Below are positions 43,176 through 52,221 of a DNA stretch of 64,000 bases, piece by piece. The stretch's first letter is position 1, and each line of letters begins with the position of its first letter. This DNA comes from Rhodospirillales bacterium. Its GTDB lineage: Bacteria > Pseudomonadota > Alphaproteobacteria > Rhodospirillales > Magnetovibrionaceae. The stretch covers positions 1 through 64,000 of the forward strand of contig JANLGW010000014.1 in assembly GCA_024653965.1 (NCBI GenBank). Direction: 5' to 3'. Under the pieces are notes generated by a model. It ran no database searches. It worked only from the letters and a program-made list of their open reading frames with translations, and was not told the DNA's origin. The position numbers were made by a program, and so were the translations under genes.

Positions 43176-43895
43176 ATGGCTTTCGAAAACAACCAAACGA
43201 TCCTTCGCACCGGTGCGCGCGCCCAAACGGCCGCCATCGACGAGGGTCTGCGCGCGTACATGCTCAAGGTCTACAACTACATGGCCTCGGCCCTGGCGTT
43301 GACCGGCGTGGTCGCGATGATGACCGCCAGTTCCGAAACGATGATGCAGGCCATTTTCGGCACCCCGCTGGCGTGGGTGGTGATGCTGGCGCCGCTGGGC
43401 TTCGTATTCGCGCTGTCGTTCGGCATCCACAAAATGAGCATGACCACCGTGCAGGCCCTGTTTTGGTCCTTCGCGGTCGTCATGGGCCTGTCGATGGCGT
43501 CGATCTTCGTGGTCTACACCGGCACCTCGATCGCGCGCGTGTTTTTCATCACGTCGGGCATGTTCGCGGGCATGAGCCTTTACGGTTACACCACCAAACG
43601 CGACCTGACCGGCATCGGTTCATTTTTGATGATGGGCCTGATCGGCCTGCTCATCGCGATGATCGTCAACATCTTCTTGGAATCCACCGCCCTGCACTTC
43701 ATCATTTCGGCGGCGGGTGTGCTGATTTTTGTCGGCCTCACCGCTTACGACACGCAGAAGATCAAGTTGATCTACGGTGAATTCGACGACGCCACCACCG
43801 CCACCAAAAAGGCCATCATGGGCGCGTTGACGCTGTATCTCGACTTCATCAACCTGTTCATGATGTTGCTGCGCCTCTTTGGTGAGCGCCGCTAA
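43176..43895 (+). CDS. Bax inhibitor-1/YccA family membrane protein
   Basis: A 239-aa protein with seven predicted helices and the BI-1 motif GLTAYDTQKIKLIYGE, which contains the conserved aspartate-bearing pore motif. E. coli YccA modulates FtsH; BI-1 relatives act as calcium leak or pH-sensitive channels. The ATG at 43176 follows TGGAGAA. It is monocistronic, with its own terminator 50 nt after the stop. Confidence 0.94.
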   Translation: MAFENNQTILRTGARAQTAAIDEGLRAYMLKVYNYMASALALTGVVAMMTASSETMMQAIFGTPLAWVVMLAPLGFVFALSFGIHKMSMTTVQALFWSFAVVMGLSMASIFVVYTGTSIARVFFITSGMFAGMSLYGYTTKRDLTGIGSFLMMGLIGLLIAMIVNIFLESTALHFIISAAGVLIFVGLTAYDTQKIKLIYGEFDDATTATKKAIMGALTLYLDFINLFMMLLRLFGERR

Positions 43896-43944
43896 ACAAA
43901 TAGAGTTCGGCGAACGCCGATAAACTCAGGTTTTCGACAAAACA

Positions 43945-43975
43945 AAAGGCCCGGGGAAATCCCCGGGCCTTTTTT
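43945..43975 (+). terminator. Intrinsic terminator of the BI-1 gene
   Basis: Stem AAGGCCCGGGG/CCCCGGGCCTT with a four-base loop and a T-run. It also lies downstream of the convergent dehydrogenase gene. Confidence 0.92.
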
Positions 43976-43990
43976 GTTGGCGTAGCGCTG

Positions 43991-44965
43991 TTAAATAACG
44001 ACCTCGCGCACCGGGCGGCCACCCGCCAGCACGGCCAAAATGTTATCGATGGCCAGATTGCCCATCGCCAAGCGTGTTTCGACCGTGGCGCTGCCCAGAT
44101 GCGGCAGCAAATAGACGTTGGGCAAGTCGCGATAACCGGGATGGATATTCGGTTCACCCACATACACATCCAGCCCCGCCGCCGCCACACGGCCGCTTTT
44201 TAAGGCTTCGATCAAGGCCACGTCATCCACCACCGGGCCGCGCCCCGAATTGACGACGATCGCGCCGGGCGGCAGTTTTTTAAGAGTCTCGCTATTGATC
44301 AAGCCCTTGGTCGCGGGCGTCAGCGGGCACAACAAACAGAGAAAATCCGCCACTTGGAACAGGCTTTCGGCGCTGGCGTGATACACAGCACCTTGCTCTT
44401 GATCGGCGCTTAAGCGGCTGCGGTTGTGGTAATGCACGACCATATCGAAGCCGCGTGCGCGTTTGGCGACACCCTGGCCGATGCGCCCCAAGCCCAATAT
44501 GGCGAGGCGTTTGCCGCTGACCTGGGTGCCCATCAGCTGGGTCGGTGTCCAGCCGGTCCAAGTGACGTCACGCACCATCTTTTCGCCTTCATGCGCGCGC
44601 CGCGCGGCGGCCAGCAGCAATAACCACGTCAGATCCGCGGTGGCGTCGCTCAACACGTCGGGGGTGTGGCCCACCGGAATGCCTGCCGCTTGAGCGGCCT
44701 TCACATCCACGTGGTCGAAGCCCACCGAAAAAGTGGAAATGACGCGCACGCTACCTTTAAGCGCGTCGATCACTTCGGCCGTGATGGCATCACCGGGGGC
44801 CACCAACAACGCGTCGCAGCCTTGTGCGCCTTTGATGATCGCCGCCGCGCTTAAAGCCGGGCCTTCGGGCTGCACGGTGGCGTCGAATTCGCGCAAGATG
44901 CGCGCTTCCACCGGGTCGGGCAGGTGGCGCGTGACGAAGACTTTGGGTCGATTAGGCTGGGTCAT
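43991..44965 (-). CDS. D-isomer 2-hydroxyacid dehydrogenase (glyoxylate/hydroxypyruvate reductase-like)
   Basis: A 324-aa NAD(P)-dependent dehydrogenase. The Rossmann motif ILGLGRIGQGVAKRARGF, the substrate-binding VISTFSVGFDHVD, catalytic arginine in NSGRGPVVDD, glutamate in DVYVGEPNIHP and histidine in LPHLGSATVETR are all present. The pattern fits GyaR-type glyoxylate/hydroxypyruvate reductases; substrate preference cannot be set from sequence. It is 32 nt downstream of the J-domain gene. Confidence 0.88.
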   Translation of the reverse strand: MTQPNRPKVFVTRHLPDPVEARILREFDATVQPEGPALSAAAIIKGAQGCDALLVAPGDAITAEVIDALKGSVRVISTFSVGFDHVDVKAAQAAGIPVGHTPDVLSDATADLTWLLLLAAARRAHEGEKMVRDVTWTGWTPTQLMGTQVSGKRLAILGLGRIGQGVAKRARGFDMVVHYHNRSRLSADQEQGAVYHASAESLFQVADFLCLLCPLTPATKGLINSETLKKLPPGAIVVNSGRGPVVDDVALIEALKSGRVAAAGLDVYVGEPNIHPGYRDLPNVYLLPHLGSATVETRLAMGNLAIDNILAVLAGGRPVREVVI

Positions 44966-44997
44966 TTCGGTTCATCCTGATCAATCTATCCCGCCCA

Positions 44998-45693
44998 CTA
45001 TAATCCCCCCCGGCGCAGCATTTCCATGGCGGCATTGAGCTGGCTCATACGCAGATGGCTGCCATCCTTGCCGTCGGGGTGATAAACCGTGGCCAAACGG
45101 CGAAAGCGTGTGCGCAGCGCCCCTTGATCGGGGATCGAGCCGGGCGGGAAACCCAGTACATACAAAGCTTGATCGCGGCTCACCACGCCGCCGGGCAGCG
45201 GGTCGAACTGCAAAGCGGCCACGATGTTGCGCAGACGCTCCAGCTCATCGTGCGCTTCGCGCATCAGCGCCGTTTCGGCATCACGCTGCAGTTCCGCTTC
45301 GTTTTTTTCGCTTTCCGATTCTAAACCGACGTCCAAATGTCCGCGTTCGATGGCCAGCGCTAAGCCAAGCGCCTTGCGGATGGTGGCAACGGCAAAACCG
45401 GGGGCCATGCGCACCTGCAGGCGCGGTTTGCGCCGCCACGGTTTTCCCTGGGCATTGCCGGATTTCAATACCACCGTTTCGCGGTCATCGCGGGCCGGTT
45501 CGCCGGGATCGGGGGACGCATTGATCCGCCCCAACGGCACCACCAACACCACGGAACGCGCCAAATCGGCGACATTGCACTGTTTAACCCGCGCCAGCTC
45601 CGTCACTTGATCGCGAAAGCGACTGGAACACGGCACGGTGTAGGAATGCTTATTTGTTACGTTTTGTGCATGGATTGTCGTGTCCACGTTCAC
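44998..45693 (-). CDS. J-domain co-chaperone-like protein
   Basis: About 231 aa. The C-terminus is a J-domain (LYVLGFPPGSIPDQGALRTRFRRLATVYHPDGKDGSHLRMSQLNAAMEML) with the essential HPD; such domains stimulate DnaK. The N-terminal part (TVPCSSRFRDQVTELARVKQCNVADLARSVVLVVP) is found with J-domains in alphaproteobacterial proteins; its role is unknown. The start is uncertain: GTG codons at 45693 and 45687 follow GAAGGTG, while the first ATG upstream (45798) lies in AT-rich, unlikely coding DNA. Confidence 0.75.
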   Translation of the reverse strand: MNVDTTIHAQNVTNKHSYTVPCSSRFRDQVTELARVKQCNVADLARSVVLVVPLGRINASPDPGEPARDDRETVVLKSGNAQGKPWRRKPRLQVRMAPGFAVATIRKALGLALAIERGHLDVGLESESEKNEAELQRDAETALMREAHDELERLRNIVAALQFDPLPGGVVSRDQALYVLGFPPGSIPDQGALRTRFRRLATVYHPDGKDGSHLRMSQLNAAMEMLRRGGL

Positions 45694-46735
45694 CGCACCT
45701 TCGTTTATGCCCGCCCTTCCGCGTCGGCGCGGAAAAAACAGTCCATTTTCACCCCTTTGCAACAAGTCTAAAGTTTGACGAGGCGGCGTCAACTGCATTT
45801 GTGGTCAAAATGCCCTCGTTTTTCATTTTTGGCGTTTTAAGCGTCCTAAATTTGCACAATTAGTGAATGTATTAGATTAAGAAAAGTTTATACTATATTG
45901 TAATAAAACAAAAAAAATTGCGTTAAATAAGCGTTAGTAATATTTCAAAAATCCTTGCCCGACGACGCTTTTTCGACAAATCCAAAGCATCTCGTGGCAG
46001 CTTTCCGCCGTAAATTCCACGCAACGGCGCTTTTTCAAGGGAGCAGATTCGAAAAAAACTGCATATGATGTTGTCGAATTTGAGCCCCCAAACATGCAGG
46101 CGATCAAATTCGTTGCCATTCGCGCCGTTCTCAACGACGCCGATCCATCACCCAGACGGTCGACCGCCCCGGCCCGATCCCGGCAAACATTCATTACCGC
46201 AACAAATCGTCCGCCTTTGTTATCCATTCGTTAACCATAACCATCGAAATCCTTTTGCCCCCTAAACACGCCCAAATCCCCACCGGGCGCAGGCCCCCCA
46301 TCCGGGCCGGAATTTACCCACAGAGTCGGCTTAAAACAAACCCGATGGCCGTGTGCCACGCCCCAGACAAAAACAACCGGGATCGCAACGATCAAAAATA
46401 AATGTTTAATTTCAATGAATTGTGTCCATTGCCCGTGAGACCGTTCAGGGGCGGGGCAAATCGGGGCGATCTTGGCGCCAAAGACCCTAAAACATCCCAA
46501 AACGGCCCATCTGGCCCCATGCCGACGCGGGTGGGGCAACGTTGCCCGAGGCGAACGGCTTAGTTCTCCCGTTACCTTACCGATCCGAATTAAACAATCT
46601 TTAACCATAAAGCTTAAGGTCTTAAATACCCGTTTTGCGGTTAATGTGCATAAAATACACCCCTAAAAAGGGTGATTTTTGCCTTGAACCCTGCTCAAAC
46701 GGGCAAAAACAAAAAACACTTCGCTTGCGATACGG
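45694..46735. other. About 1 kb without a convincing gene
   Basis: This stretch lies between the J-domain gene and the rarD remnant. 45780-45950 is strongly AT-rich (CTATATTGTAATAAAAC, poly-A) and probably holds the J-domain promoter. The rest is mixed in composition, with several pyrimidine-rich stretches and one full CtrA-type motif (46590-46604). The two longest frames, both on the reverse strand (45934-46227 and 46231-46608), show no recognisable domain and no good ribosome site. A small hairpin CACCCCTAAAAAGGGTG with a following T-run (46657-46680) is a weak terminator candidate. An unrecognised small RNA or decayed gene is possible. Confidence 0.5.
46590..46604. promoter_or_regulatory. 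CtrA-type binding motif
   Basis: TTAA, seven bases, TTAA, followed by CC: the full CtrA consensus of alphaproteobacteria. A second TTAAG stretch follows. No gene start lies within 150 nt in either direction, so its target is unclear; it may serve an unannotated transcript. Confidence 0.4.
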
Positions 46736-47739
46736 TCAGGCGGCAGATTGCGCCGATTTGGAACGCTCAAAACTGTCCCAGCCGTAAACGGCTAGGCCTA
46801 ACCAGATCAGCGCAAAGGCCCACAGGTGCGCCAAGGTGAACGGTTCGTCAAAGACAAATACCGCCCCGTCGGCACGAGGTACATCAGCAGGCCGAGCGTC
46901 GAGAGCCGCAAAATGCGCACGGCGCGGGTAAACAGCAGCAGCGGAAACGCCGTCACCGCCCCGGTGGCGACCAGCAGCGCGCTATCGCCCCAGTTCGCGC
47001 CGAAAACGGGAGGCACCGCCCCACCCACCAAAGCCAGCCAAGCGATATAACCCACCGCCAGGGGCGCCAACATCATGGTTTCCAGATAAAGCCCCGGCAA
47101 CGAGCCGATCGGCGCCAATTTGCGGACCAGCCCATAAAACGCCCATGAAAACGCCAAGATCAGCGCCGCCCAGGGGATCGCGCCAAACCGAAACACCAAC
47201 AACAACACCCCCGCCGTCGCCAGGGCAACCGCCGCCCAGGCCCTAACTTCTAAGCGTTCGCGCAAAAACGCCACCGCCAGCAGCACGCTGACCAAGGGGC
47301 TGATGAAATAACCGAGGCTCGATTGCAACACCTGATCGTGGTTCACCGCCCAAATGAAGGTGCCCCAGTTGGCCGCAATGGCTAGGCCCGAAAACAAAGC
47401 ACCGCCTAAAATACGCGGGGCATAAAACGTGGCCACGAAAATTTCGCGCCGCCCCATCATCACCATCGCCGCCGCCGCAAAAACCAACGTCCACAAGGAG
47501 CGGTGCGCCAGCACCTCCAGGGCGTCAATGTGCGTCACGGCCTTAAACAGCAGTGGAAATAAACTCCAAAAACAGGTCGCGCCAAGCGCCAAAATCACGC
47601 CCTGGGCCACGCCCTGGGCCACGCCCTGGGCCACACCCTGGGCCACACCCTGGGCAGGACCGGCGGCGGACGCGCAGTCGGCTGAAGCGCTCAAAACGCG
47701 CCGCAAGGAAGATCGGGGGAGGTCCGGCATGGCTTGCAC
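46736..47739 (-). pseudogene. rarD-like EamA permease, frameshifted near its C-terminus
   Basis: The main frame (46807-47739, 310 aa) is a RarD-type chloramphenicol-sensitive/DMT permease of about ten helices (TCFWSLFPLLFKAVTHIDALEVLAHRSLWTLV). At about 46865 it leaves the family sequence: after LGLLMYLVPT it reads GRYLSLTNRSPWRTCGPLR and stops. The next frame continues correctly with AVFVFDEPFTLAHLWAFALI and WLGLAVYGWDSFERSKS to a stop at 46736. So a small deletion has removed several codons and broken the last helix. The N-terminus also carries an expanded QGVA repeat. Probably decaying, unless the sequence has an error. Confidence 0.75.
47596..47655 (-). repeat. 12-bp minisatellite in the rarD N-terminus
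   Basis: Five tandem units of GCCCAGGGCGTG (two carry a C-to-T change) encode repeated QGVA just before the first helix. In-frame copy-number change is likely by slippage. Confidence 0.9.
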
Positions 47740-47916
47740 CTGTTAGAAGTCCGGGTCTTAAAAAACCATGGCCTTAAAAAAACTGGGCCTGTGACGGAGG
47801 CTCTATTCAGCACGGGCTAGGGTGGGTTACACTACGCTTCTTAAGGTGGCCTGCAATAAGATTGAATAAGCTTAAAAAAAACCCGAAACCGACCAGGACC
47901 TCGCCAGGAACTTTAG

Positions 47917-48102
47917 ATGACCCCTATGCTCCGCCAAGTCGCGCTCTGTGGGCGGGCGCTCGCCCGCGATAAACAAGGCGCCACCGCCATCGAATACGCG
48001 CTAATCGCTTCTTTAATCGCGGTGGTGATCATCGGCGCGGTCACGGGATTGGGCGGCACCGTATCGGACATGTTCAACGACACGTCGACGGCGCTTCAAT
48101 AA
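47917..48102 (+). CDS. Flp family type IVb pilin, orphan
   Basis: A 61-aa prepilin. The TadV-type cleavage site is G21|A22 (KQG-ATAIEYALIASLIAVVIIGA), with the conserved glutamate at mature position +5 (E26) and tyrosine next. A typical short Flp tail follows. These pilins form adhesive tight-adherence fibres. No tad/cpa assembly genes are in the window, so the machinery must be elsewhere or the gene is a stray copy. Confidence 0.9.
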   Translation: MTPMLRQVALCGRALARDKQGATAIEYALIASLIAVVIIGAVTGLGGTVSDMFNDTSTALQ

Positions 48103-48159
48103 GCGCCACAGCACGCCCCACAGCACAGCCATGGGCCGTTTCCGGTAACGACAGGCGTT

Positions 48160-48561
48160 TTAAGCGACCGCCGAAACCGGGCTAGGGTTCGCACCGAACG
48201 CCAAAAACCGCTTGATCGTCGCCAAAAACACGGAAATATCGATCGGTTTGGAAAGATAAGCGTCGCATCCCCCGGACAATATCTTTTCTTCGTCGCCCTT
48301 CATGGCGAACGCCGTCACGGCGACCACGGGGATGTTTTTAAGATGCGGGTCCGCCTTTAAGCGTTTGGTCAGCTCCAGACCGGAATGGTCCACCAGATGA
48401 ATGTCCATAATGATCAAATCGGGGCGACGAACCCGAACCCCATCCATAACGTCTTTGCCATCCACGGACAGGATGGTTTCATAGCCTTCGAGGCGCAAAA
48501 GAGCCTCAAACATTTTCATGTTTGACTCATTGTCTTCAACAATCAGGATCGTTTTTGCCAT
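48160..48561 (-). CDS. DivK-like single-domain response regulator
   Basis: A 133-aa receiver without output domain. It has the acidic pocket (E9, D10), phospho-acceptor D53 (LIIMDIHL), T83 and K105 (LSKPID). The sequences KTILIVEDNESNMKMFEALL, MDIHLVDHSGLELTKRLKAD and VTAFAMKGDEEKILSGGCDAYLSKPI closely follow Caulobacter DivK, the cell-fate and cell-cycle regulator, but no pleD follows. It could be DivK itself or a paralogue. The ATG at 48561 is preferred to the one four codons earlier. Confidence 0.85.
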   Translation of the reverse strand: MAKTILIVEDNESNMKMFEALLRLEGYETILSVDGKDVMDGVRVRRPDLIIMDIHLVDHSGLELTKRLKADPHLKNIPVVAVTAFAMKGDEEKILSGGCDAYLSKPIDISVFLATIKRFLAFGANPSPVSAVA

Positions 48562-48700
48562 GGCGCCTCTCAACTCAGGGATATTTGATCGATATACAGC
48601 AGCAAGCTGACAATTCCCTGACTAAGTCTGCATTTTTTTACGCCCCTAACGTTTTCGGGCCCCCAATAGGGGCCCGAACGGCGCAAAACGCTGCAAAAAA

Positions 48701-48776
<76 letters not shown>

Positions 48777-48899
48777 CTAGTGTCCTGCCCCAGAAATACG
48801 TTGTCTTCAATGCACCGTATTTCGGAGCCATCACCCTAGAGGCGCGTTCTTGTAATCCGCGCATCCCGGCGCGTCAATGTCTTTGGCAACAAGAAAGCC

Positions 48900-50240
48900 T
48901 TACGATTGCAGCCTAAGCACGTCTTGCGGCTTGGCACTGGGCGGGTTTGCCCAGGCCAACGCATCGAACGTTTTGCACTTGGGGCAATGCGGCGTCCACT
49001 GGGTATCGACATGCCCACAATGGCCGCACAGCCACGCCGGATCGGCCGGGGCGACCGCCGCGCGCGCCAGCCAAACGCGGCTGGCGTCTTTATCGCCGCA
49101 GTCTTCTTCTTCCAGACGCGCCATCAAGGTCATCGCCGTGCGCAGCGGGCCGCCCGCCTGACCCCCTGAAGATTCCAGCACCGCCTCAAGGTGCGTGCGC
49201 GCCTGACCCCACAATTGGGCCTCCAGCGCCGCCGCCGCCATGGCGATGTGGCTATAGGGCGAGCTGGATTTCAACGACAACAGCGCTTGCGCCGCCGTGA
49301 CTTTTTTCAGGCCGTCCGTCGCCTTGGCTGCATCAAAATAAAGCGCCAGCAAATCGGGATGCGGCGCTAACGCCCAAGCCTTTTCGATCACGTCCTTGGC
49401 TTTGCGCGCGTTATCGCCAGCCATCAACAGCCGCGCCAGATGCGCCGACGCCACCACCAGCGCCGGATCTTCGTTCAGCGCCTTTTGCGCCAGTTTGATG
49501 GCGTCTTGGGTGTTGCCCTTTTTGTGTGCTTCCACACTTTGACCCAACAGCGCCACCGCGCGGCGATGATTGACCTCGCGTGCAGAAAAATCCGTCAGTT
49601 TGCCGACCTTTTTAAGCGCTTCGTCCGCGCCCAGCCAGCTTCCGGCACGCGCCTCCAACTGAAACACGGTTTCCGCCAGCCACGCACTTTTGCCATTGAG
49701 CCCCTGCGCCCGGCGCGCCAGTTCCAGCGCCGTTTTGTCGTCGCCGCGTTTCATCGCCTGATTGAGCAAGCCACGCAGCCCTAAAAACTCCATTTCCGCA
49801 TCATCGAGCATAAGGGTGAAAAACGTTTCCGCCGCCCCTTCGTCGCCGTTCAACTGCGCAGCCTGCGCCTTCAGCAGCAACGTCAGCGGCGGTTCATTGA
49901 GCAGACTATCGGCTTTGCCCACTTGGCGTTTAGCTTCTTCGGCGTCGCCCGCCGCGACCGCCACCATGCCTTTGGTCAGGGCCTTATAGCCCTTTTGCGA
50001 GCGGCGTTCCTTAAAGGCCATGCCGATGCGCCCCGGCGCGCGGGTGAGAAACAGCCAAAACCGATACAGCAACGCCGCCGTCACGGCGAAGACGATCAAA
50101 GCCACGCCCAGCACCCCCGCCGAGGTGTCGATGCGCCACCCGCCCCATACCAGGCTCATCTGCCCCGGATGGTCGGCAACCCACACCACGCCCCAGGCAA
50201 GGGCTAAGGCAACTACAAAAAACAGAAACAGACGCGCCAT
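48900..50240 (-). CDS. HemY N-domain TPR membrane protein with C-terminal zinc ribbon
   Basis: A 446-aa inner-membrane protein. Two N-terminal helices (residues about 2-24 and 40-65) carry the HemY_N domain. Tetratricopeptide repeats fill most of the remainder (about 85-370). A zinc ribbon follows: CGHCGHVDTQWTPHCPKC. This is the E. coli HemY type, not the Bacillus protoporphyrinogen oxidase of the same name. Its role in heme synthesis is unclear beyond gene linkage; coupling to HemC/HemD or envelope assembly is proposed. Last gene of hemC-hemD-mitofilin-hemY. Confidence 0.9.
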   Translation of the reverse strand: MARLFLFFVVALALAWGVVWVADHPGQMSLVWGGWRIDTSAGVLGVALIVFAVTAALLYRFWLFLTRAPGRIGMAFKERRSQKGYKALTKGMVAVAAGDAEEAKRQVGKADSLLNEPPLTLLLKAQAAQLNGDEGAAETFFTLMLDDAEMEFLGLRGLLNQAMKRGDDKTALELARRAQGLNGKSAWLAETVFQLEARAGSWLGADEALKKVGKLTDFSAREVNHRRAVALLGQSVEAHKKGNTQDAIKLAQKALNEDPALVVASAHLARLLMAGDNARKAKDVIEKAWALAPHPDLLALYFDAAKATDGLKKVTAAQALLSLKSSSPYSHIAMAAAALEAQLWGQARTHLEAVLESSGGQAGGPLRTAMTLMARLEEEDCGDKDASRVWLARAAVAPADPAWLCGHCGHVDTQWTPHCPKCKTFDALAWANPPSAKPQDVLRLQS

Positions 50241-50252
50241 CGACCTGCTCCC

Positions 50253-51428
50253 TCAACCGCCGCCAGCGGCGGACAGCACGGTCAGCGCATGGCGGTGCAG
50301 GTCTTCCAACGCCGCTTCCGCGTCAAGGCGCGCATGAGCGTCGCCCAGCCACGCGGCGGCGGCCTCACCGGGCGCACCCTGCACTTCGCTCAAAACCTGC
50401 ACCGCTTCGCCCAGCTCGCCCAATTCCAGCGCCGCTTCGGCCACCGCCACGGCGCGTTCCACCTGATCGGTAATTTCTGCGGGATTGGTGCGCCGCACCG
50501 TCACTATGCCGCCCAAACCTTCTTTCACCGCGCCCAGCCAACCCCCGGCTTCGGAGGTCGAGCGCGCGCTCATTACCGCCTGAGCCACCTTGGCAAAACG
50601 CGCGGTCAGCGCCGCTTCGCTCGGCACGCCCACTTCGGCGTGGGGTTTTAAGCGATGCAACGCGGCCATCACGGTAGCATCCCCGGCGGCGATGGTTTCC
50701 AGGGCCGCGAGTTCGGCGGCAAACGGGCTATCGCCGGTCAGACGCGAACGCAACTGCGTCACCCCCAGCACCAAAGCCTGCGCCGGGGCGGTGGGATCGG
50801 CGCGTGAACCGTCTTCCAGGGCTTGAATACGGGCAGACAAGGCCGCCACTTCATCTTTCAGCGCTGTCACCGCCGCCAGCAGTTCAGCGTCGGGGGCGAC
50901 TGCGGGGGCGGCATCGGGTGCGGTTTCCTGTGCAGTCGGTTCTGCTGTGATTTCGGACTCTGCAACCGCAGGCTCGGCTGCGGCCTGGGTCTCGGGCTCG
51001 GTTTCGGGCGCGGCTACGGGCGTTTCGCTCGTTTCGGGCAATGGCGCGGCGGGGGTTTCAGCCGTGATTTCCGCTGGCGTTTCCGTAGCCATTTCCGTTG
51101 GCATTTCCGCCACCGCCGGGGGCGTATCGGACGGCAGGCGCGCTTGGGTCGGGCGCGGCGTCATGCCCAGCAAGGCGCGCATATCGGCGATGACGGGTTC
51201 CACGCTGGGGCCGATCACCGACCAGCCCGCCACGGCACCGCCGCCTAAGATGACCAGCACCACCACGAACCACACCAGCCCGCCACCGCTTTTGGCCTCT
51301 ACGCCGGGTTGAGAGGCATTCGACGCCTTCGCAACGCTATCCGTTGCGGCTGGCGTTTCCGATGCATCCTTTTTTACATCCTCTGCGGCGATGTCTTTCA
51401 GGCTGGGTTTATCGGCGGTATCGGTCAT
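50253..51428 (-). CDS. Mitofilin/Mic60-like inner membrane protein
   Basis: A 391-aa protein with one N-terminal transmembrane helix (about residues 49-70), an Ala/Pro/Glu/Thr-rich low-complexity linker (about 95-180), a short coiled coil (ELLAAVTALKDEVAALSARIQALED) and a helical C-terminal Mitofilin domain. The hemC-hemD-mitofilin-hemY gene order is the setting from which alphaproteobacterial Mic60, the ancestor of the mitochondrial crista-junction protein, was recognised. It probably shapes or tethers membranes. The start at 51428 is preferred; upstream in-frame sequence has no ribosome site. Confidence 0.82.
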   Translation of the reverse strand: MTDTADKPSLKDIAAEDVKKDASETPAATDSVAKASNASQPGVEAKSGGGLVWFVVVLVILGGGAVAGWSVIGPSVEPVIADMRALLGMTPRPTQARLPSDTPPAVAEMPTEMATETPAEITAETPAAPLPETSETPVAAPETEPETQAAAEPAVAESEITAEPTAQETAPDAAPAVAPDAELLAAVTALKDEVAALSARIQALEDGSRADPTAPAQALVLGVTQLRSRLTGDSPFAAELAALETIAAGDATVMAALHRLKPHAEVGVPSEAALTARFAKVAQAVMSARSTSEAGGWLGAVKEGLGGIVTVRRTNPAEITDQVERAVAVAEAALELGELGEAVQVLSEVQGAPGEAAAAWLGDAHARLDAEAALEDLHRHALTVLSAAGGG

Positions 51429-51510
51429 GGTCCCTCGTCTTTTTGTGCGGCCTGCGCATGTTCCGGTAACGGCGTAGTTTAACACGCCTTTTGCTCTTGT
51501 CTTGCAATGC

Positions 51511-52212
51511 TTAAGCGAGCAAGTCCAGCAGCGCCTCTTGATCCGGGCGGGCCGCCACACGCACCGCCGCCCAATGCAGGCTTTGCACGGCATCGGCTAC
51601 CGCTTGGCTTAAACAATAGGCACGGACGCCGCTTAAACGATCGCCTAAACCCGCGTGCTGGACCAGCCGCACAAACGCCTGGGCGGTGCGCGGCGAATAG
51701 AACAGCACCCCATCCACGCTACCCGCACTTAAGGCATCGCGCGCGATTTCGGGTAAAATTTCCACGGGCTCGGCCCGATACAACACGGCGCGACAATAGC
51801 TAAACCCGGCCTGTTGCAACAGCCCCGCCAGATCGCCCGCGACCTTCGATCCCGCCGGGTGCAGCACTTCGCCCTCTTGCGGGTCCAACTCGGCTTGAAC
51901 CAGTTCGGCCAGCGCCGCCACGTCGCCATTGGCGCTTTTAACATCCCGAAAGCCCGCCGCCGCCGCTTCACGTGCCGTCGCGTCGCCGACACAAAACACC
52001 GCCAGCCCACGTTCATGAGAGCGGGCGGCAAACGCGCGCACCCCGTTGGCGGAGGTAAACAACACCGCCTGCACGCCCTGCAAATTCAATGCATCGCCCG
52101 CTATGTTTTTAATCTCGAGCAAGGGTGCGGGCACCGCTTCATGGCCCAGTGCCGCCAGCCGCTCGGCAAGCGGGGCCGCATCCTCATGGGGTCGGGTGAC
52201 GAGGATGCGCAT
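51511..52212 (-). CDS. hemD: Uroporphyrinogen-III synthase
   Basis: Closes and inverts ring D of hydroxymethylbilane to give uroporphyrinogen III. The 233-aa bilobed protein shows the weakly conserved HemD pattern: ILVTRPHEDAAPLAERLAALGHEAVPAPLLEI, FTSANGVRAFA, CVGDATAREAAAAGF and YSPRTAQAFVRLV. Sequence identity is low in the family; the HemC gene 9 nt upstream makes the call firm. Confidence 0.92.
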   Translation of the reverse strand: MRILVTRPHEDAAPLAERLAALGHEAVPAPLLEIKNIAGDALNLQGVQAVLFTSANGVRAFAARSHERGLAVFCVGDATAREAAAAGFRDVKSANGDVAALAELVQAELDPQEGEVLHPAGSKVAGDLAGLLQQAGFSYCRAVLYRAEPVEILPEIARDALSAGSVDGVLFYSPRTAQAFVRLVQHAGLGDRLSGVRAYCLSQAVADAVQSLHWAAVRVAARPDQEALLDLLA

Positions 52213-52221
52213 GGCCCGGCC

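Noticed and set aside
45934-46227. Reverse-strand 97-codon frame in the 1-kb gap
   Set aside because: No domain, no ribosome site, biased composition; kept only as part of the unexplained region.
46310-46325. TTACCCACA, similar to a DnaA box, in the 1-kb gap
   Set aside because: A single imperfect box without a cluster, and without dnaA, hemE or parAB nearby, does not support a replication origin.
46231-46608. Reverse-strand 125-codon frame with one hydrophobic stretch
   Set aside because: Rest of the frame is Pro/Arg/Gly readthrough; the hydrophobic segment alone is weak support and there is no ribosome site.
48654-48678. GC-rich hairpin after tRNA-Thr as its terminator
   Set aside because: The 10-bp stem is good but no T-run follows on the tRNA strand, so I did not list it as a terminator.
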